DNA of 6,692 nucleotides from Gemmatimonadaceae bacterium (GTDB taxonomy: Bacteria > Gemmatimonadota > Gemmatimonadetes > Gemmatimonadales > Gemmatimonadaceae). Each line of letters opens with the position of its first letter. Position 1 is the stretch's first letter. The notes under the pieces are model-generated. The model was not told where the DNA came from, made no database searches, and saw nothing but the letters and a program-made list of their open reading frames with translations. The stretch covers positions 1 through 6,692 of the forward strand of contig JADGGM010000175.1 in assembly GCA_019689955.1 (NCBI GenBank), given 5' to 3'. The translations under genes were made by a program, and so were the position numbers. Positions 1-6,641 of the stretch are shown piece by piece.

Positions 1-79
1 CGGGGAGTGGACGCCGGCTCGCGCCCACCCCCCGCCGCCCCCGCCGCTCACGACGACGGTTGCTCGTGCCGAAGGCTCG
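1..79. other. Left-edge stretch downstream of the operon, no supported gene
   Basis: After the TGA of the last gene, no strong stem-loop with a T-run is visible on the minus strand; there is only a tiny GCC-TTC-GGC hairpin. A G-rich minus-strand tract beginning with GTGAGCGGC (50-42) leaves a frame open to the window edge. It is too short and too low in complexity to call a gene. The operon may continue beyond the window. Confidence 0.4.
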
Positions 80-1360
80 TCACGACGCCGCGCGTTCGAC
101 CTCGGGCGTCTGCCCCGCCGCGGGGCGCAGGGGGCGCGCCCGGCCACGTCCGTGGCGCCGCAGCACCTCGACCAGCGCCGCGAGGTCGTCCGGCGTGTTG
201 TACACGTTCGGCGAGACGCGCAGCACGGGCCCCCGGAGGGAGACGTGGACGTGCTGCCGCTCCAGGGCTCGCTGCAGCTCCGCCACGTCCACGGTGCCGG
301 CGGCGCGCAGGGCGAAGAGGTGCGCGGCCGTCTCGCCGGGCGGGCTGGTCTCGAACCCGGCGTCGGCCAGTTCCCCCAGGAACGGCTGCGCGAGATCGGC
401 GCAGTACCGCTGAATGCGGTCCGGCCCCCACTCGTTGAGCTGCATGAGCGCGGCGATGAGCATCGGGAGGAGGACGAACTGCGCGCGCCCGCCGGCATCG
501 AGGCGGCGGGCGCCATCCTGGTACGCCTCGCGGTACTCGGTGAGCCGGTGGAACGCCTCGCTCCCCTGGCGGCCGAGCCACGTCTCCTCGAGCGGCACGC
601 CGCACGCGAAGCGCTCGCTGAAGTAGGCGACGCCGACCCCCATCGGGCCCAGGAGCCACTTGTACGACGCGCACACGAGCGCGTCCGGGCGGAGCGCGGC
701 CACGTCGATCGGGAGCGCGCCGACCGACTGGATGCCGTCGAGCACGAACGCCGCCCCGACCTCGCGCGCCCGCGCTCCGATGGCTTCGAGGTCAAAGAGG
801 GTGCCGTCGGTCCAGTCGATGGTGCCGAGCGCCACGGCCGCGGTGTGCCGGTCGATGGCGTCGATCAGCCGCTCGCTCCACGCGGCCGCCACGCGCCCGT
901 CGCGCGCCGCGGGACGGGGGACCGTGCGCAGGGTGGCCCCCACGTCGCTGCACGCGCGGCGCCATGGGTAGACGTTGCTCGGGAACTGCCCCTCCGCCAC
1001 GACCACGTTGCGCCCCGGCGCGAGCGGCGTGTTCCGCGCGGCGATGCTGATCCCGTACGAGACGCTCGGCACGATGGCCACGCTCGCGGGGTCGGGCGCG
1101 TGGACCAGCGCGGCGAAGAGCGCGCGCACGTGCTCGGCGTCGCGGAAGAAGTCGTCGGCGTGGAGGACGTACGGCGTGCGGAGTCGCTGGAGCGCGGCCA
1201 GCGCCGCGTGCTCGACGCGCTGCATGAGCGGGCCCGCGTACGCGCAGTTGAGGTAGTGTGCCTCGGGCGGGAGCGAAAAGCGCTCCCGCTGGCAGGTCAA
1301 CCGCTCCGCGCGACGCTGGCCCTCGGGAAGCGCCCCGTCGGCGACCGCTCCCTCACTCAC
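80..1360 (-). CDS. Class V-fold PLP-dependent aminotransferase-like protein, last gene of the ilv operon
   Basis: This is a fold-type I, class V PLP enzyme of about 426 residues, a group that includes isopenicillin N epimerase-like, kynureninase-like and cysteine desulfurase-like proteins. Numbered from the GTG at 1360, the visible landmarks are: an N-terminal LNCAYAGP segment (about 37-44); a phosphate-binding SVSYGIS (99-105); [11 protein letters not shown] (about 123-133); D208 in [14 protein letters not shown], expected to contact the pyridine nitrogen; K234 in ASYKWLLGP, expected to form the PLP Schiff base; and R381 in [10 protein letters not shown], a likely substrate-carboxylate arginine. 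The last ~25 residues are an Arg/Pro/Ala-rich tail. I chose GTG 1360 because GAGG at 1369-1366 lies 5 nt upstream; GTG 1366, two codons earlier in the same frame, is the alternative and lacks such a site. It overlaps the end of ilvC by 8 bp, so it is probably translationally coupled. The substrate is unknown. A role in branched-chain amino acid transamination is suggested only by position; the usual IlvE belongs to a different (class IV) fold. Confidence 0.9.
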   Translation of the reverse strand: MSEGAVADGALPEGQRRAERLTCQRERFSLPPEAHYLNCAYAGPLMQRVEHAALAALQRLRTPYVLHADDFFRDAEHVRALFAALVHAPDPASVAIVPSVSYGISIAARNTPLAPGRNVVVAEGQFPSNVYPWRRACSDVGATLRTVPRPAARDGRVAAAWSERLIDAIDRHTAAVALGTIDWTDGTLFDLEAIGARAREVGAAFVLDGIQSVGALPIDVAALRPDALVCASYKWLLGPMGVGVAYFSERFACGVPLEETWLGRQGSEAFHRLTEYREAYQDGARRLDAGGRAQFVLLPMLIAALMQLNEWGPDRIQRYCADLAQPFLGELADAGFETSPPGETAAHLFALRAAGTVDVAELQRALERQHVHVSLRGPVLRVSPNVYNTPDDLAALVEVLRRHGRGRARPLRPAAGQTPEVERAAS

Positions 1361-2381
1361 GGGCACCTCGCGCGCCGGGGAGGACTTCCTTGGGCTCGAG
1401 GAACGGCATCATCCGCCGGATGGACCGCCCCACGCGCTCGATCTCGTGCTCCGACTCGCACTGCCGCCGCGCCGAGAAGTTCGGCCGCCCCTGCCGGTTC
1501 TCCTCGATCCACTCCCGCGCGAAGCTCCCGTCGCGGATCGCGCCCAGGAGCTGCCGCATCGCCCGCCGCGTGTCGTCGGTGATGATTGCCCCTCCGGCCA
1601 CGTAATCGCCGTACTCGGCGGTGTCGGACACCGAGTGGCGCATGTAGTTGAGCCCACCCTGGTACATGAGGTCCACGATCAGCTTCAGCTCGTGCAGGCA
1701 CTCGAAGTACGCGACCTCCGGCTGATACCCCGCGTGCACGAGCGTCTCGAACCCCGCCTTCACGAGCGCCGCGGTCCCGCCGCACAGCACCGCCTGCTCG
1801 CCGAACAGGTCGGTCTCGGTCTCCTCGCTGAAGGTCGTCTCCAACACTCCGGCGCGCGTGCATCCGAGCGCTTTCGCGTACGCCAGCGCGTCCGCGAGCG
1901 CGTGCCCGGAACGGTCCTGGTGCACCGCCACGAGCGCGGGCACGCCACCCCCCTGCGCGAACACCTCGCGCACGCGGTGCCCCGGCGCCTTCGGGGCGAC
2001 CATGCTGACGTCGACCGCTGCATCGGGGGTGATCTCCCCGAAGCGAATGTTGAAGCCGTGCGCGAACATCAGCGTCTTCCCCGCCGACAGGTGCGGGGCG
2101 ATCGACTCGCGGTAGATCGCGGGCTGCGCGGTGTCGGCGGTGAGGAGCATGATGACGTCCGCCTCGCGCGCTGCGTCGGCGGTGTCGAGGACGCGGAGCC
2201 CCGCACGCTCCGCGCTCGCGCGGCTCCGCGACCCTGCGTGGAGCCCCACGCGCACGTCGAGGCCGCTGTCGCGCAGGTTGAGCGCGTGCGCGTGCCCCTG
2301 GCTGCCGTAGCCGATGATCGCGATCCGGCGGCCGGCGAGTCGGGTCAGATCGGCATCGGTATCGTAGTACAGCGCGGTCAT
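1353..2381 (-). CDS. ilvC: Ketol-acid reductoisomerase (NADP+), class I
   Basis: IlvC converts 2-acetolactate or 2-aceto-2-hydroxybutyrate to the 2,3-dihydroxy acids, using Mg2+ and NAD(P)H, in the second common step of Val/Ile synthesis. The protein is 342 residues, the length of short class I enzymes. The N-terminal Rossmann domain shows the dinucleotide motif [14 protein letters not shown] (23-36) and a cofactor-specificity loop [10 protein letters not shown] (46-55). Its Ser/Arg content resembles NADPH-type loops, although the second residue pair, HA, differs from the common RPGS form. FAHGFN (106-111) carries the catalytic-region H108, and APKAPGH contains K131. The all-helical C-terminal domain has metal ligands D191 and E195 in TDLFGEQ, E227 and E231 in [14 protein letters not shown], and S252 in [10 protein letters not shown]. 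It starts at ATG 2381, 3 nt after the ilvN stop, with GGAGGG at 2394-2389, 7 nt upstream. Its end overlaps the downstream aminotransferase-like gene. No key residue appears to be missing. Confidence 0.98.
   Translation of the reverse strand: MTALYYDTDADLTRLAGRRIAIIGYGSQGHAHALNLRDSGLDVRVGLHAGSRSRASAERAGLRVLDTADAAREADVIMLLTADTAQPAIYRESIAPHLSAGKTLMFAHGFNIRFGEITPDAAVDVSMVAPKAPGHRVREVFAQGGGVPALVAVHQDRSGHALADALAYAKALGCTRAGVLETTFSEETETDLFGEQAVLCGGTAALVKAGFETLVHAGYQPEVAYFECLHELKLIVDLMYQGGLNYMRHSVSDTAEYGDYVAGGAIITDDTRRAMRQLLGAIRDGSFAREWIEENRQGRPNFSARRQCESEHEIERVGRSIRRMMPFLEPKEVLPGARGARE
1366..1369 (-). promoter_or_regulatory. Ribosome binding site deciding the start of the class V aminotransferase-like gene
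   Basis: GAGG at 1369-1366 lies 5 nt before the GTG at 1360. The alternative GTG at 1366-1364 overlaps this motif and has no site of its own, so the later GTG is preferred. Confidence 0.5.
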
Positions 2382-2384
2382 TCG

Positions 2385-2936
2385 TCAGCCCTCCACGGAG
2401 TCAGGGTCGGACATCCCATCGGCTTGGAAGTAGTACGGCGCGGCGGCGGCGCCGACCGTGTCGGCCGTCGCCCCGCACCGCATGGCGAGATGCCCGGAGC
2501 GCATGAGCTCCCGGATCCCGTACGGCCGGACCGCGGCGATGAACTCGTCCACCGCCCAGGGCTCGGCGGTGAGCTCGAACACCACGGTCGACGGTCCTAC
2601 ATCGATCGCGCGCGCCCCGAGCTCGGCCCCCACGGCCAGCAGCGCCGCCTGCGCGTCGGCAGTCACACTGACTTTCAGCAGGGCGGTCTCGCGCACGACC
2701 ACCGGAACGTTCGTCACGTCGGACACGGTCAACACCTCGACGATGCGGGAGAGTTGTCGGATCACTTGCTCCACGTCCTTGGCATCCACCACGGCCGTCA
2801 TGCGACTCACCCCGGGGACCTCGCTGTGCCCCACGGTGAGGCTCTCGATGTTGTAGCCGCGGCGGCGAAACAGGCTCACGGCGCGGTGCAGCACCCCGGG
2901 CCGGTCGTGGAGGAGCACGATCAGTGTGTGAGACAC
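2385..2936 (-). CDS. ilvN: Acetolactate synthase small (regulatory) subunit
   Basis: This is the regulatory subunit of acetohydroxyacid synthase. It activates the IlvB catalytic subunit and confers feedback inhibition by valine. It is 183 residues long. An N-terminal ACT domain (about 3-75) opens with [19 protein letters not shown] and RGYNIESLTVG, followed by a C-terminal small-subunit domain (about 80-160) with ALLKVSV and the STVVFELTAEPWAVDEFI segment. G14 and N29 fall at the same positions as the valine-site residues known from E. coli IlvH; D11 sits where IlvH has Asn. Valine sensitivity is therefore plausible but not proven. The start is a GTG at 2936 with a strong GAGGAG at 2947-2942, 5 nt upstream. 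The gene overlaps the 3' end of ilvB by 16 bp, which should couple synthesis of the two subunits of the same holoenzyme. The last ~25 residues are a variable tail. The gene could equally be named ilvH. Confidence 0.97.
   Translation of the reverse strand: MSHTLIVLLHDRPGVLHRAVSLFRRRGYNIESLTVGHSEVPGVSRMTAVVDAKDVEQVIRQLSRIVEVLTVSDVTNVPVVVRETALLKVSVTADAQAALLAVGAELGARAIDVGPSTVVFELTAEPWAVDEFIAAVRPYGIRELMRSGHLAMRCGATADTVGAAAAPYYFQADGMSDPDSVEG
2389..2394 (-). promoter_or_regulatory. Ribosome binding site of ilvC
   Basis: GGAGGG lies 7 nt upstream of the ilvC ATG and within the last codons of ilvN. It is the strongest Shine-Dalgarno match of the operon. Confidence 0.8.
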
Positions 2937-4675
2937 GGCGGCTCCTCGGCGCGATCCGCGCTCACCAGCATCTCACCGATGCTCTTCCCCTGCGGCACGA
3001 TCGGGAACACGTTCGCCTCGCGCTCCACGCGGAAGTCGATGAGCACGGGCCCCGGGTGATCCCACGCCTCCGCGATCGCCCCGGGTACCGCGTCGACGGT
3101 GTCGACGGCGATCCCGCGCACGCCGTAGGCCTCGGCCAGGCGCGTGAACGAGGGTCCGGAGAGCGGGGTCCCGCTGTAGCGCCGCCCCTCGAACAGCTCC
3201 TGCCACTGCCGCACCATGCCGAGGTAGCCGTTGTTGATGAGCGCGATCTTCACGTTCGTGATCCCTTCCTGCTGGATCGTGGCCAGCTCTTGGTTGGTCA
3301 TCTGGAACCCACCGTCCCCCACCACGACCCAGATCGTCTCATCGGGGCACGCGATGGCGGCGCCGAGCGCCGCGGGCACCGCGAACCCCATGGTGCCCGA
3401 CCCGCCGCTCGTGATGTGCGTGCGCGGACGGCGCCAATCGAGGAGCTGCGCCGCCCACATCTGGTGCTGCCCCACGTCGGTCACCACGCGGTACGACCCG
3501 CGCGCGGCGAGCGCGGCGTTGAGCGCGGCGTACACATCGTGCGGCATGAGCACCGGCGTGTCGGGGCGGCGACGATAGGCTTGCCGCGGCTCGTGCACCT
3601 CCTGCATCGCACGGATCCGCGCCAGCCACGCGGACGGGGGAGGCGCGCACGCCGGGAGCTCGTCGAGCAGGACGCGCAGCACGCGGCGTGCATCCCCCAC
3701 GAGGGCGACGGCCGTGCGCACGTTCTTCCCGATCTCCGAGGGATCGACGTCGAGGTGAATGACCGCGGCGCGCGGGGCGAAGGCGGAGACCTTCCCCGTC
3801 ACCCGATCGTCGAAACGGCTCCCGATGTTGAACAGCACGTCGCATTCCTGGATCGCACGGTTCACGTGGACCCACCCGTGCATCCCCGGCATCCCGAGGC
3901 TCAGCGGATGGTCCTGCGGGAACGCCCCCAGGCCGTGCAGCGTCGTGATCACCGGGATCCCCGTGCGCTCCGCGAGCGTCCGCAGCTCCGCGTGCGCGCC
4001 CGACTGGATCACGCCGTTTCCGGCGAGGATGAGCGGGCGCCGTGCGCGCTGGAGGAGACGAACGGCCTCGCGCACGGCGTCGTGGTCCACCGCGCGCTCG
4101 CGGTCGTCGCGGTAGCCGGGGAGATCGAGCGTCACGTCCCACTCGGGGACCGCGGTGGCCTGCTGCGCGTCCTTCGTCACATCCACGAGCACCGGCCCCG
4201 GGCGACCGGTGGACGCCAGGTGGAACGCCTCGGCGAAGACGCGCGGGAGATCGGCCACGTGGCGCACGAGGTAGTTGTGCTTCGTGATCGGAACGGTGAT
4301 CCCGGTGATGTCCGTCTCCTGGAAGGCGTCGGTGCCGATGAGCGCGCTGTGCACCTGGCCGGTGATCGCCACGAGCGGGGTCGAGTCCATCCACGCGTCG
4401 GCGATCGGGGTGACGAGATTCGTCGCCCCCGGCCCGCTCGTGCCGATGCACACCCCCACGCGCCCGCTCGCCCGCGCATACCCTTCGGCCGCGTGCCCCG
4501 CCCCTTGCTCGTGCCGGCAGAGCACGTGGCGCAGCCGGTCCGCGTATTCCGGCATCGCGTGGTAGAACGGCATGATCGCCCCGCCCGGGATGCCGAACAT
4601 CACCTCCACCCCCTGGCGGATCAGCGCCTCGCACATGATCTGCGCGCCCGTGCGCGCTTCGAGTGTCGTGCTCAT
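2921..4675 (-). CDS. ilvB: Acetolactate synthase large (catalytic) subunit
   Basis: This is the thiamine diphosphate-dependent catalytic subunit of acetohydroxyacid synthase. It condenses pyruvate with pyruvate or 2-ketobutyrate, with FAD as a structural cofactor. It is 584 residues, a normal length. The N-terminal ThDP domain contains [12 protein letters not shown] (27-38) and the catalytic glutamate E56 in [18 protein letters not shown], then [10 protein letters not shown] (80-89) and [10 protein letters not shown] (114-123). The central FAD domain includes [11 protein letters not shown] (285-295). The C-terminal ThDP domain has the GDG...NN motif, from G453-D454-G455 to N481-N482, and W491 in VRQWQELF, the tryptophan of the herbicide-binding channel. 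H109 sits where plant enzymes carry the sulfonylurea-contact proline. The start is the ATG at 4675, whose ATGA overlaps the ilvD stop. Only a weak GGAG (4689-4686) lies 10 nt upstream, so re-initiation after ilvD is likely. The same frame stays open far upstream across ilvD, but that part is out-of-frame ilvD sequence, not an N-terminal extension. Confidence 0.98.
   Translation of the reverse strand: MSTTLEARTGAQIMCEALIRQGVEVMFGIPGGAIMPFYHAMPEYADRLRHVLCRHEQGAGHAAEGYARASGRVGVCIGTSGPGATNLVTPIADAWMDSTPLVAITGQVHSALIGTDAFQETDITGITVPITKHNYLVRHVADLPRVFAEAFHLASTGRPGPVLVDVTKDAQQATAVPEWDVTLDLPGYRDDRERAVDHDAVREAVRLLQRARRPLILAGNGVIQSGAHAELRTLAERTGIPVITTLHGLGAFPQDHPLSLGMPGMHGWVHVNRAIQECDVLFNIGSRFDDRVTGKVSAFAPRAAVIHLDVDPSEIGKNVRTAVALVGDARRVLRVLLDELPACAPPPSAWLARIRAMQEVHEPRQAYRRRPDTPVLMPHDVYAALNAALAARGSYRVVTDVGQHQMWAAQLLDWRRPRTHITSGGSGTMGFAVPAALGAAIACPDETIWVVVGDGGFQMTNQELATIQQEGITNVKIALINNGYLGMVRQWQELFEGRRYSGTPLSGPSFTRLAEAYGVRGIAVDTVDAVPGAIAEAWDHPGPVLIDFRVEREANVFPIVPQGKSIGEMLVSADRAEEPPCLTH
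2942..2947 (-). promoter_or_regulatory. Ribosome binding site of ilvN
   Basis: GAGGAG lies 5 nt upstream of the ilvN GTG start and inside the ilvB coding region. It supports the GTG at 2936 as the true start and independent plus coupled initiation. Confidence 0.75.
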
Positions 4676-6354
4676 GACAGCACCGCTCCCATGCTCGCGT
4701 TGGTGACCAGCCGCTCGTAGCGCGACAGCCAGCCGCGCGCGTAGCGGCGCGGCGGCGGGGTGAAGGCACGACGGCGGCGCGCGAGCTCGTCGGCGGGGAC
4801 GTCGACGTCGAGCACGCGCGCGCCCAGGTCGATGTGGATCACGTCGCCGTCGCGGAGGAGGGCGATCGGCCCGCCTTCCGCCGATTCGGGGGACACGTGG
4901 CCGATGCACAGCCCGCGCGTCCCGCCGGAGAAGCGGCCGTCGGTGACGAGCGCGACGTGCTCGCCGATCGGCATCCCCTTGAGGAGGCTCGTGAGCGCGA
5001 GCATCTCGCGCATCCCCGGCCCCCCGCGCGGGCCCTCCTGGCGCACGACGATCACGTCGCCGCGCTGGATCGTGCCGTCGAGCACCGCGGCGGTCGCCGC
5101 TTCCTCGCCGTCGAACACGCGCGCCGGGCCGCGGAACATCATCTCGTGCTGCGACACGGCACCGACCTTCACCACTGCGCCTTCGGGGGCGAGGGTGCCG
5201 AAGAGCACGGCGAGCGCGCCGCGCGCGGCGTGCGGGTTGGTCGCGGGGCGGATGCACGCGGGGTTGCAGGTGCGGACGCCGTCGAGCATCTCGCCGAGCG
5301 TCGCCCCAGTCACCGTGCGCGCATCGAGGTGCAGCACGCCGGGCTGTGTGGCCAGCTCGCCGAGGATGGCGGGGACGCCGCCGGCCGCGTGGACGTCCTG
5401 CATGTGCCACTGCCGCGTGCCGTCCCACGCTGGGGAGATCTTGGCGAGGTGCGGGGTGCGCTCGGCGATTTCGTTGAACCGCGCGAGCGGGTAGTCGACA
5501 CCGGCTTCGTGCGCGAGGGCGAGCACGTGGAGGATCGTGTTCGTCGAGCCGCCCATCGCCACGTCGAGCGCGACGGCGTTGTCGATCGCGTCCGCGGTGA
5601 CGATGTCGCGGAAGCAGACGTTCTCTTTGACGAGGGCGAGGAGCCGGGTCGCGGCGCGCGCCACGAGGGCGTGCCGCTCGGGGGACGTCGCGAGGATGGT
5701 TCCGTTCCCCGGGAGCGCGATCCCGATCGCCTCGCAGAGGCAGTTCATCGAGTTCGCCGTGAACATCCCGCTGCAGCTCCCGCACGCCGGGCACGCGCGC
5801 GTTTCCAGCTCCTCGAGGCGTGCGTCGTCGATCGCCCCCGCGGCGCGCGCGCCGACCCCTTCGAAGACGGAGATGAGGTCGATCGCCTCCCCCGATCGGT
5901 CGCGCCCGGCGGGCATCGGTCCGCCGGAGACGAAGATCGTCGGCACGTTGGCGCGCGCGGCGCCCATGAGCATCCCGGGCACGATCTTGTCGCAGTTGGG
6001 GATGCAGATGAGCGCGTCGAAGCAGTGCGCGCGCACCATGGTCTCGACGGCATCCGCGATGAGCTCGCGCGACGGGAGGGAGTAGCGCATCCCCTCGTGC
6101 CCCATCACGATCCCGTCGTCGACCCCGATCGTGTTGAACTCGAAGGGGACTCCCCCGGCGCGGCGCACGGCCTCTTTGACGACGCGCCCCAGCTCCTGCA
6201 GGTGCACGTGCCCGGGGATGATGTCGACGTACGAGTTGCACACGGCGACGAAGGGTTTGTCCCAATCGTCGGCGGACCGTACCTGTCCGGTGGCTCGGAG
6301 CAGGCTGCGGTGCGGTGCGCGCTCGATGCCTCGCTTGATGGTGTCGGATCGCAT
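4672..6354 (-). CDS. ilvD: Dihydroxy-acid dehydratase
   Basis: IlvD is the iron-sulfur and Mg2+ dehydratase that converts 2,3-dihydroxyisovalerate and 2,3-dihydroxy-3-methylvalerate to the corresponding 2-keto acids. The protein is 560 residues, matching the shorter Bacillus-type form rather than the ~616-residue E. coli form. It opens with [20 protein letters not shown] (2-21). Likely cluster cysteines are C39 in [14 protein letters not shown]121 in [14 protein letters not shown] (first family signature) and C194 in [19 protein letters not shown]123 is the expected carbamylated metal-site lysine. The second family signature, [12 protein letters not shown], is at 468-479, with S476 as the likely catalytic serine. 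[11 protein letters not shown] (267-277) and [11 protein letters not shown] (441-451) are also typical. The start is ATG 6354 with a weak GAGAG at 6363-6359. It is the first structural gene, downstream of the leader ORF and hairpins, and its TGA overlaps the ilvB ATG. Whether the cluster is 2Fe-2S or 4Fe-4S cannot be decided by eye. Confidence 0.98.
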   Translation of the reverse strand: MRSDTIKRGIERAPHRSLLRATGQVRSADDWDKPFVAVCNSYVDIIPGHVHLQELGRVVKEAVRRAGGVPFEFNTIGVDDGIVMGHEGMRYSLPSRELIADAVETMVRAHCFDALICIPNCDKIVPGMLMGAARANVPTIFVSGGPMPAGRDRSGEAIDLISVFEGVGARAAGAIDDARLEELETRACPACGSCSGMFTANSMNCLCEAIGIALPGNGTILATSPERHALVARAATRLLALVKENVCFRDIVTADAIDNAVALDVAMGGSTNTILHVLALAHEAGVDYPLARFNEIAERTPHLAKISPAWDGTRQWHMQDVHAAGGVPAILGELATQPGVLHLDARTVTGATLGEMLDGVRTCNPACIRPATNPHAARGALAVLFGTLAPEGAVVKVGAVSQHEMMFRGPARVFDGEEAATAAVLDGTIQRGDVIVVRQEGPRGGPGMREMLALTSLLKGMPIGEHVALVTDGRFSGGTRGLCIGHVSPESAEGGPIALLRDGDVIHIDLGARVLDVDVPADELARRRRAFTPPPRRYARGWLSRYERLVTNASMGAVLS

Positions 6355-6381
6355 GGCGCTCTCTACGAGGGTCCAGATGCA

Positions 6382-6413
6382 ACGAGGCCCGTCCGACTCG
6401 GGACGGGCCTCGT
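6382..6413 (-). terminator. Terminator-like stem-loop of the attenuator
   Basis: This is a perfect 13-bp stem. The 5' arm is ACGAGGCCCGTCC (6413-6401), the loop is CGAGTC (6400-6395) and the 3' arm is GGACGGGCCTCGT (6394-6382). It ends 27 nt before the ilvD start. The stem is very stable, but only TT occurs where a U-tract would be expected (GTTGCATC follows), so it is not a textbook intrinsic terminator. It might act through pausing, with Rho, or as a U-less terminator of the kind proposed for GC-rich bacteria. Because it is palindromic, it could also form on a plus-strand transcript. Confidence 0.65.
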
Positions 6414-6427
6414 GCTCTCGTGAGAGC
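6414..6427 (-). promoter_or_regulatory. Small stem-loop between the two main attenuator hairpins
   Basis: GCTCT (6427-6423) pairs with AGAGC (6418-6414) around a CACG loop. It directly abuts the terminator-like stem. Flanking CTCG (6430-6427) and CGAG (6412-6409) could extend it at the expense of both neighbouring hairpins, so it may nucleate an alternative fold. It is short, and chance is possible. Confidence 0.35.
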
Positions 6428-6429
6428 GA

Positions 6430-6459
6430 GCGACCCCTCCCGGCTATCGGGAGGGTCGC
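6430..6459 (-). promoter_or_regulatory. Leader RNA stem-loop just after the leader peptide
   Basis: Arm GCGACCCTCCC (6459-6449) pairs with GGGAGGGGTCGC (6441-6430), giving 11 bp with a single bulged G at 6434 and a 7-nt loop GATAGCC. It starts 11 nt after the leader-peptide stop codon, a position where a ribosome on the control codons could influence its folding. It is a candidate pause or protector hairpin. Confidence 0.6.
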
Positions 6460-6470
6460 GGTGTGTTACG

Positions 6471-6569
6471 CTACGCCGTCTTCCCCCCCCAAACGCCGAT
6501 GACCTCGACCACGAGAATGAGGACGAGGCTAATGAGCGGAAGGAGGATGACGGGGGCGCGATGTCTCAT
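6471..6569 (-). CDS. ilv operon leader peptide (IlvL-like), 32 aa, Ile/Leu/Val-rich
   Basis: This short ORF is ATG at 6569 to TAG at 6473-6471. It encodes 32 residues starting MRHRAP, of which 16 are branched-chain: 6 Val, 6 Leu and 4 Ile. The dense part is VILLPLISLVLILVVEVI (7-24), and it ends GVWGGKTA. It sits just upstream of ilvD and is followed by hairpins including a terminator-like stem, the arrangement of a transcription-attenuation leader. The enterobacterial IlvL peptide is also 32 residues with an ISLV run, so size and design match; I infer analogous function rather than homology. The ATG is 9 nt downstream of a good -10 box and has no Shine-Dalgarno sequence, suggesting a leaderless or nearly leaderless mRNA. 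Leucine codons are nearly all CTC, and two of the four Ile codons are ATT. Alternatives are a tiny membrane protein, or the tail of a longer frame, because this frame has no stop upstream as far as the window edge. The position makes the leader reading most likely. Confidence 0.82.
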   Translation of the reverse strand: MRHRAPVILLPLISLVLILVVEVIGVWGGKTA

Positions 6570-6577
6570 GAGAGGCA

Positions 6578-6606
6578 ATGATAGAGAGGCGGGCTCGGAA
6601 GCGCAA
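6578..6606 (-). promoter_or_regulatory. Predicted sigma70-type promoter of the ilv operon
   Basis: On the minus strand, TTGCGC at 6606-6601 (-35; first three bases match consensus) is followed by exactly 17 bp and then TATCAT at 6583-6578 (-10; five of six consensus bases). This is the best such pair in the non-coding region upstream of the operon. The transcription start should fall around 6571-6569, at or 1-2 nt before the A of the leader-peptide ATG. The -10 box is a locally AT-rich patch in otherwise very GC-rich DNA. Confidence 0.7.
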
Positions 6607-6617
6607 GAGGAACGCGA

Positions 6618-6641
6618 CGCGCATCGGTGGTCACGTGCGCG
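6618..6641. repeat. Inverted repeat upstream of the -35 box
   Basis: CGCGCA (6618-6623) and TGCGCG (6636-6641) form a 6-bp dyad with a 12-bp spacer containing GGTCACG. It is centred about 60 bp upstream of the predicted transcription start, where activators often bind. In such GC-rich sequence a 6-bp dyad of C/G is common by chance, so this is a weak operator candidate. Confidence 0.2.

Larger units (their letters stand above)
6382..6569 (-). promoter_or_regulatory. Predicted transcription attenuator region (leader RNA) of the ilv operon
   Basis: This stretch between the predicted transcription start and ilvD contains the Ile/Leu/Val-rich leader ORF and then three successive stem-loops (6459-6430, 6427-6414 and 6413-6382). 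Coupling a control-codon leader peptide to a terminator-like stem ahead of ilv genes is the established layout of amino-acid attenuation. Possible alternative pairings can be seen. The G8 run at 6490-6483, with the U residues before it, can pair with the CCCTCCC arm at 6455-6449 (about nine pairs including G-U). GCCTCGT inside the leader codons (6529-6523) is complementary to the 5' arm of the terminator stem (6413-6407). Which pairing acts as antiterminator is not resolved. Confidence 0.68.

Noticed and set aside
48..674. A 208-codon minus-strand frame overlapping the end of the aminotransferase-like gene
   Set aside because: It is a different frame of the same strand within a recognisable PLP enzyme, with Arg/Ala/Pro-rich content and no motifs.
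152..1582. A 476-codon plus-strand open frame opposite the aminotransferase-like gene and ilvC
   Set aside because: Low-complexity Arg/Ala/Gly/Val/His-rich translation without motifs; it spans the junction of two real minus-strand genes, so it is a shadow.
2924..4720. A 598-codon plus-strand open frame opposite ilvB
   Set aside because: Composition is typical of antisense GC-rich frames, and it covers exactly the conserved IlvB coding region on the minus strand.
2921..6382. Apparent 1153-codon minus-strand frame suggesting an IlvB with a huge N-terminal extension or a fusion
   Set aside because: The first 569 codons are an out-of-frame reading of ilvD with an Arg-rich nonsense composition. 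Recognisable IlvB sequence begins at the ATG at 4675 and has full family length from there.
4834..6423. A 529-codon plus-strand open frame opposite ilvD
   Set aside because: Its Arg/Gly/Ala/His/Asp-rich translation has no recognisable domain and mirrors a highly conserved IlvD on the other strand. Long antisense frames are expected at this GC content.
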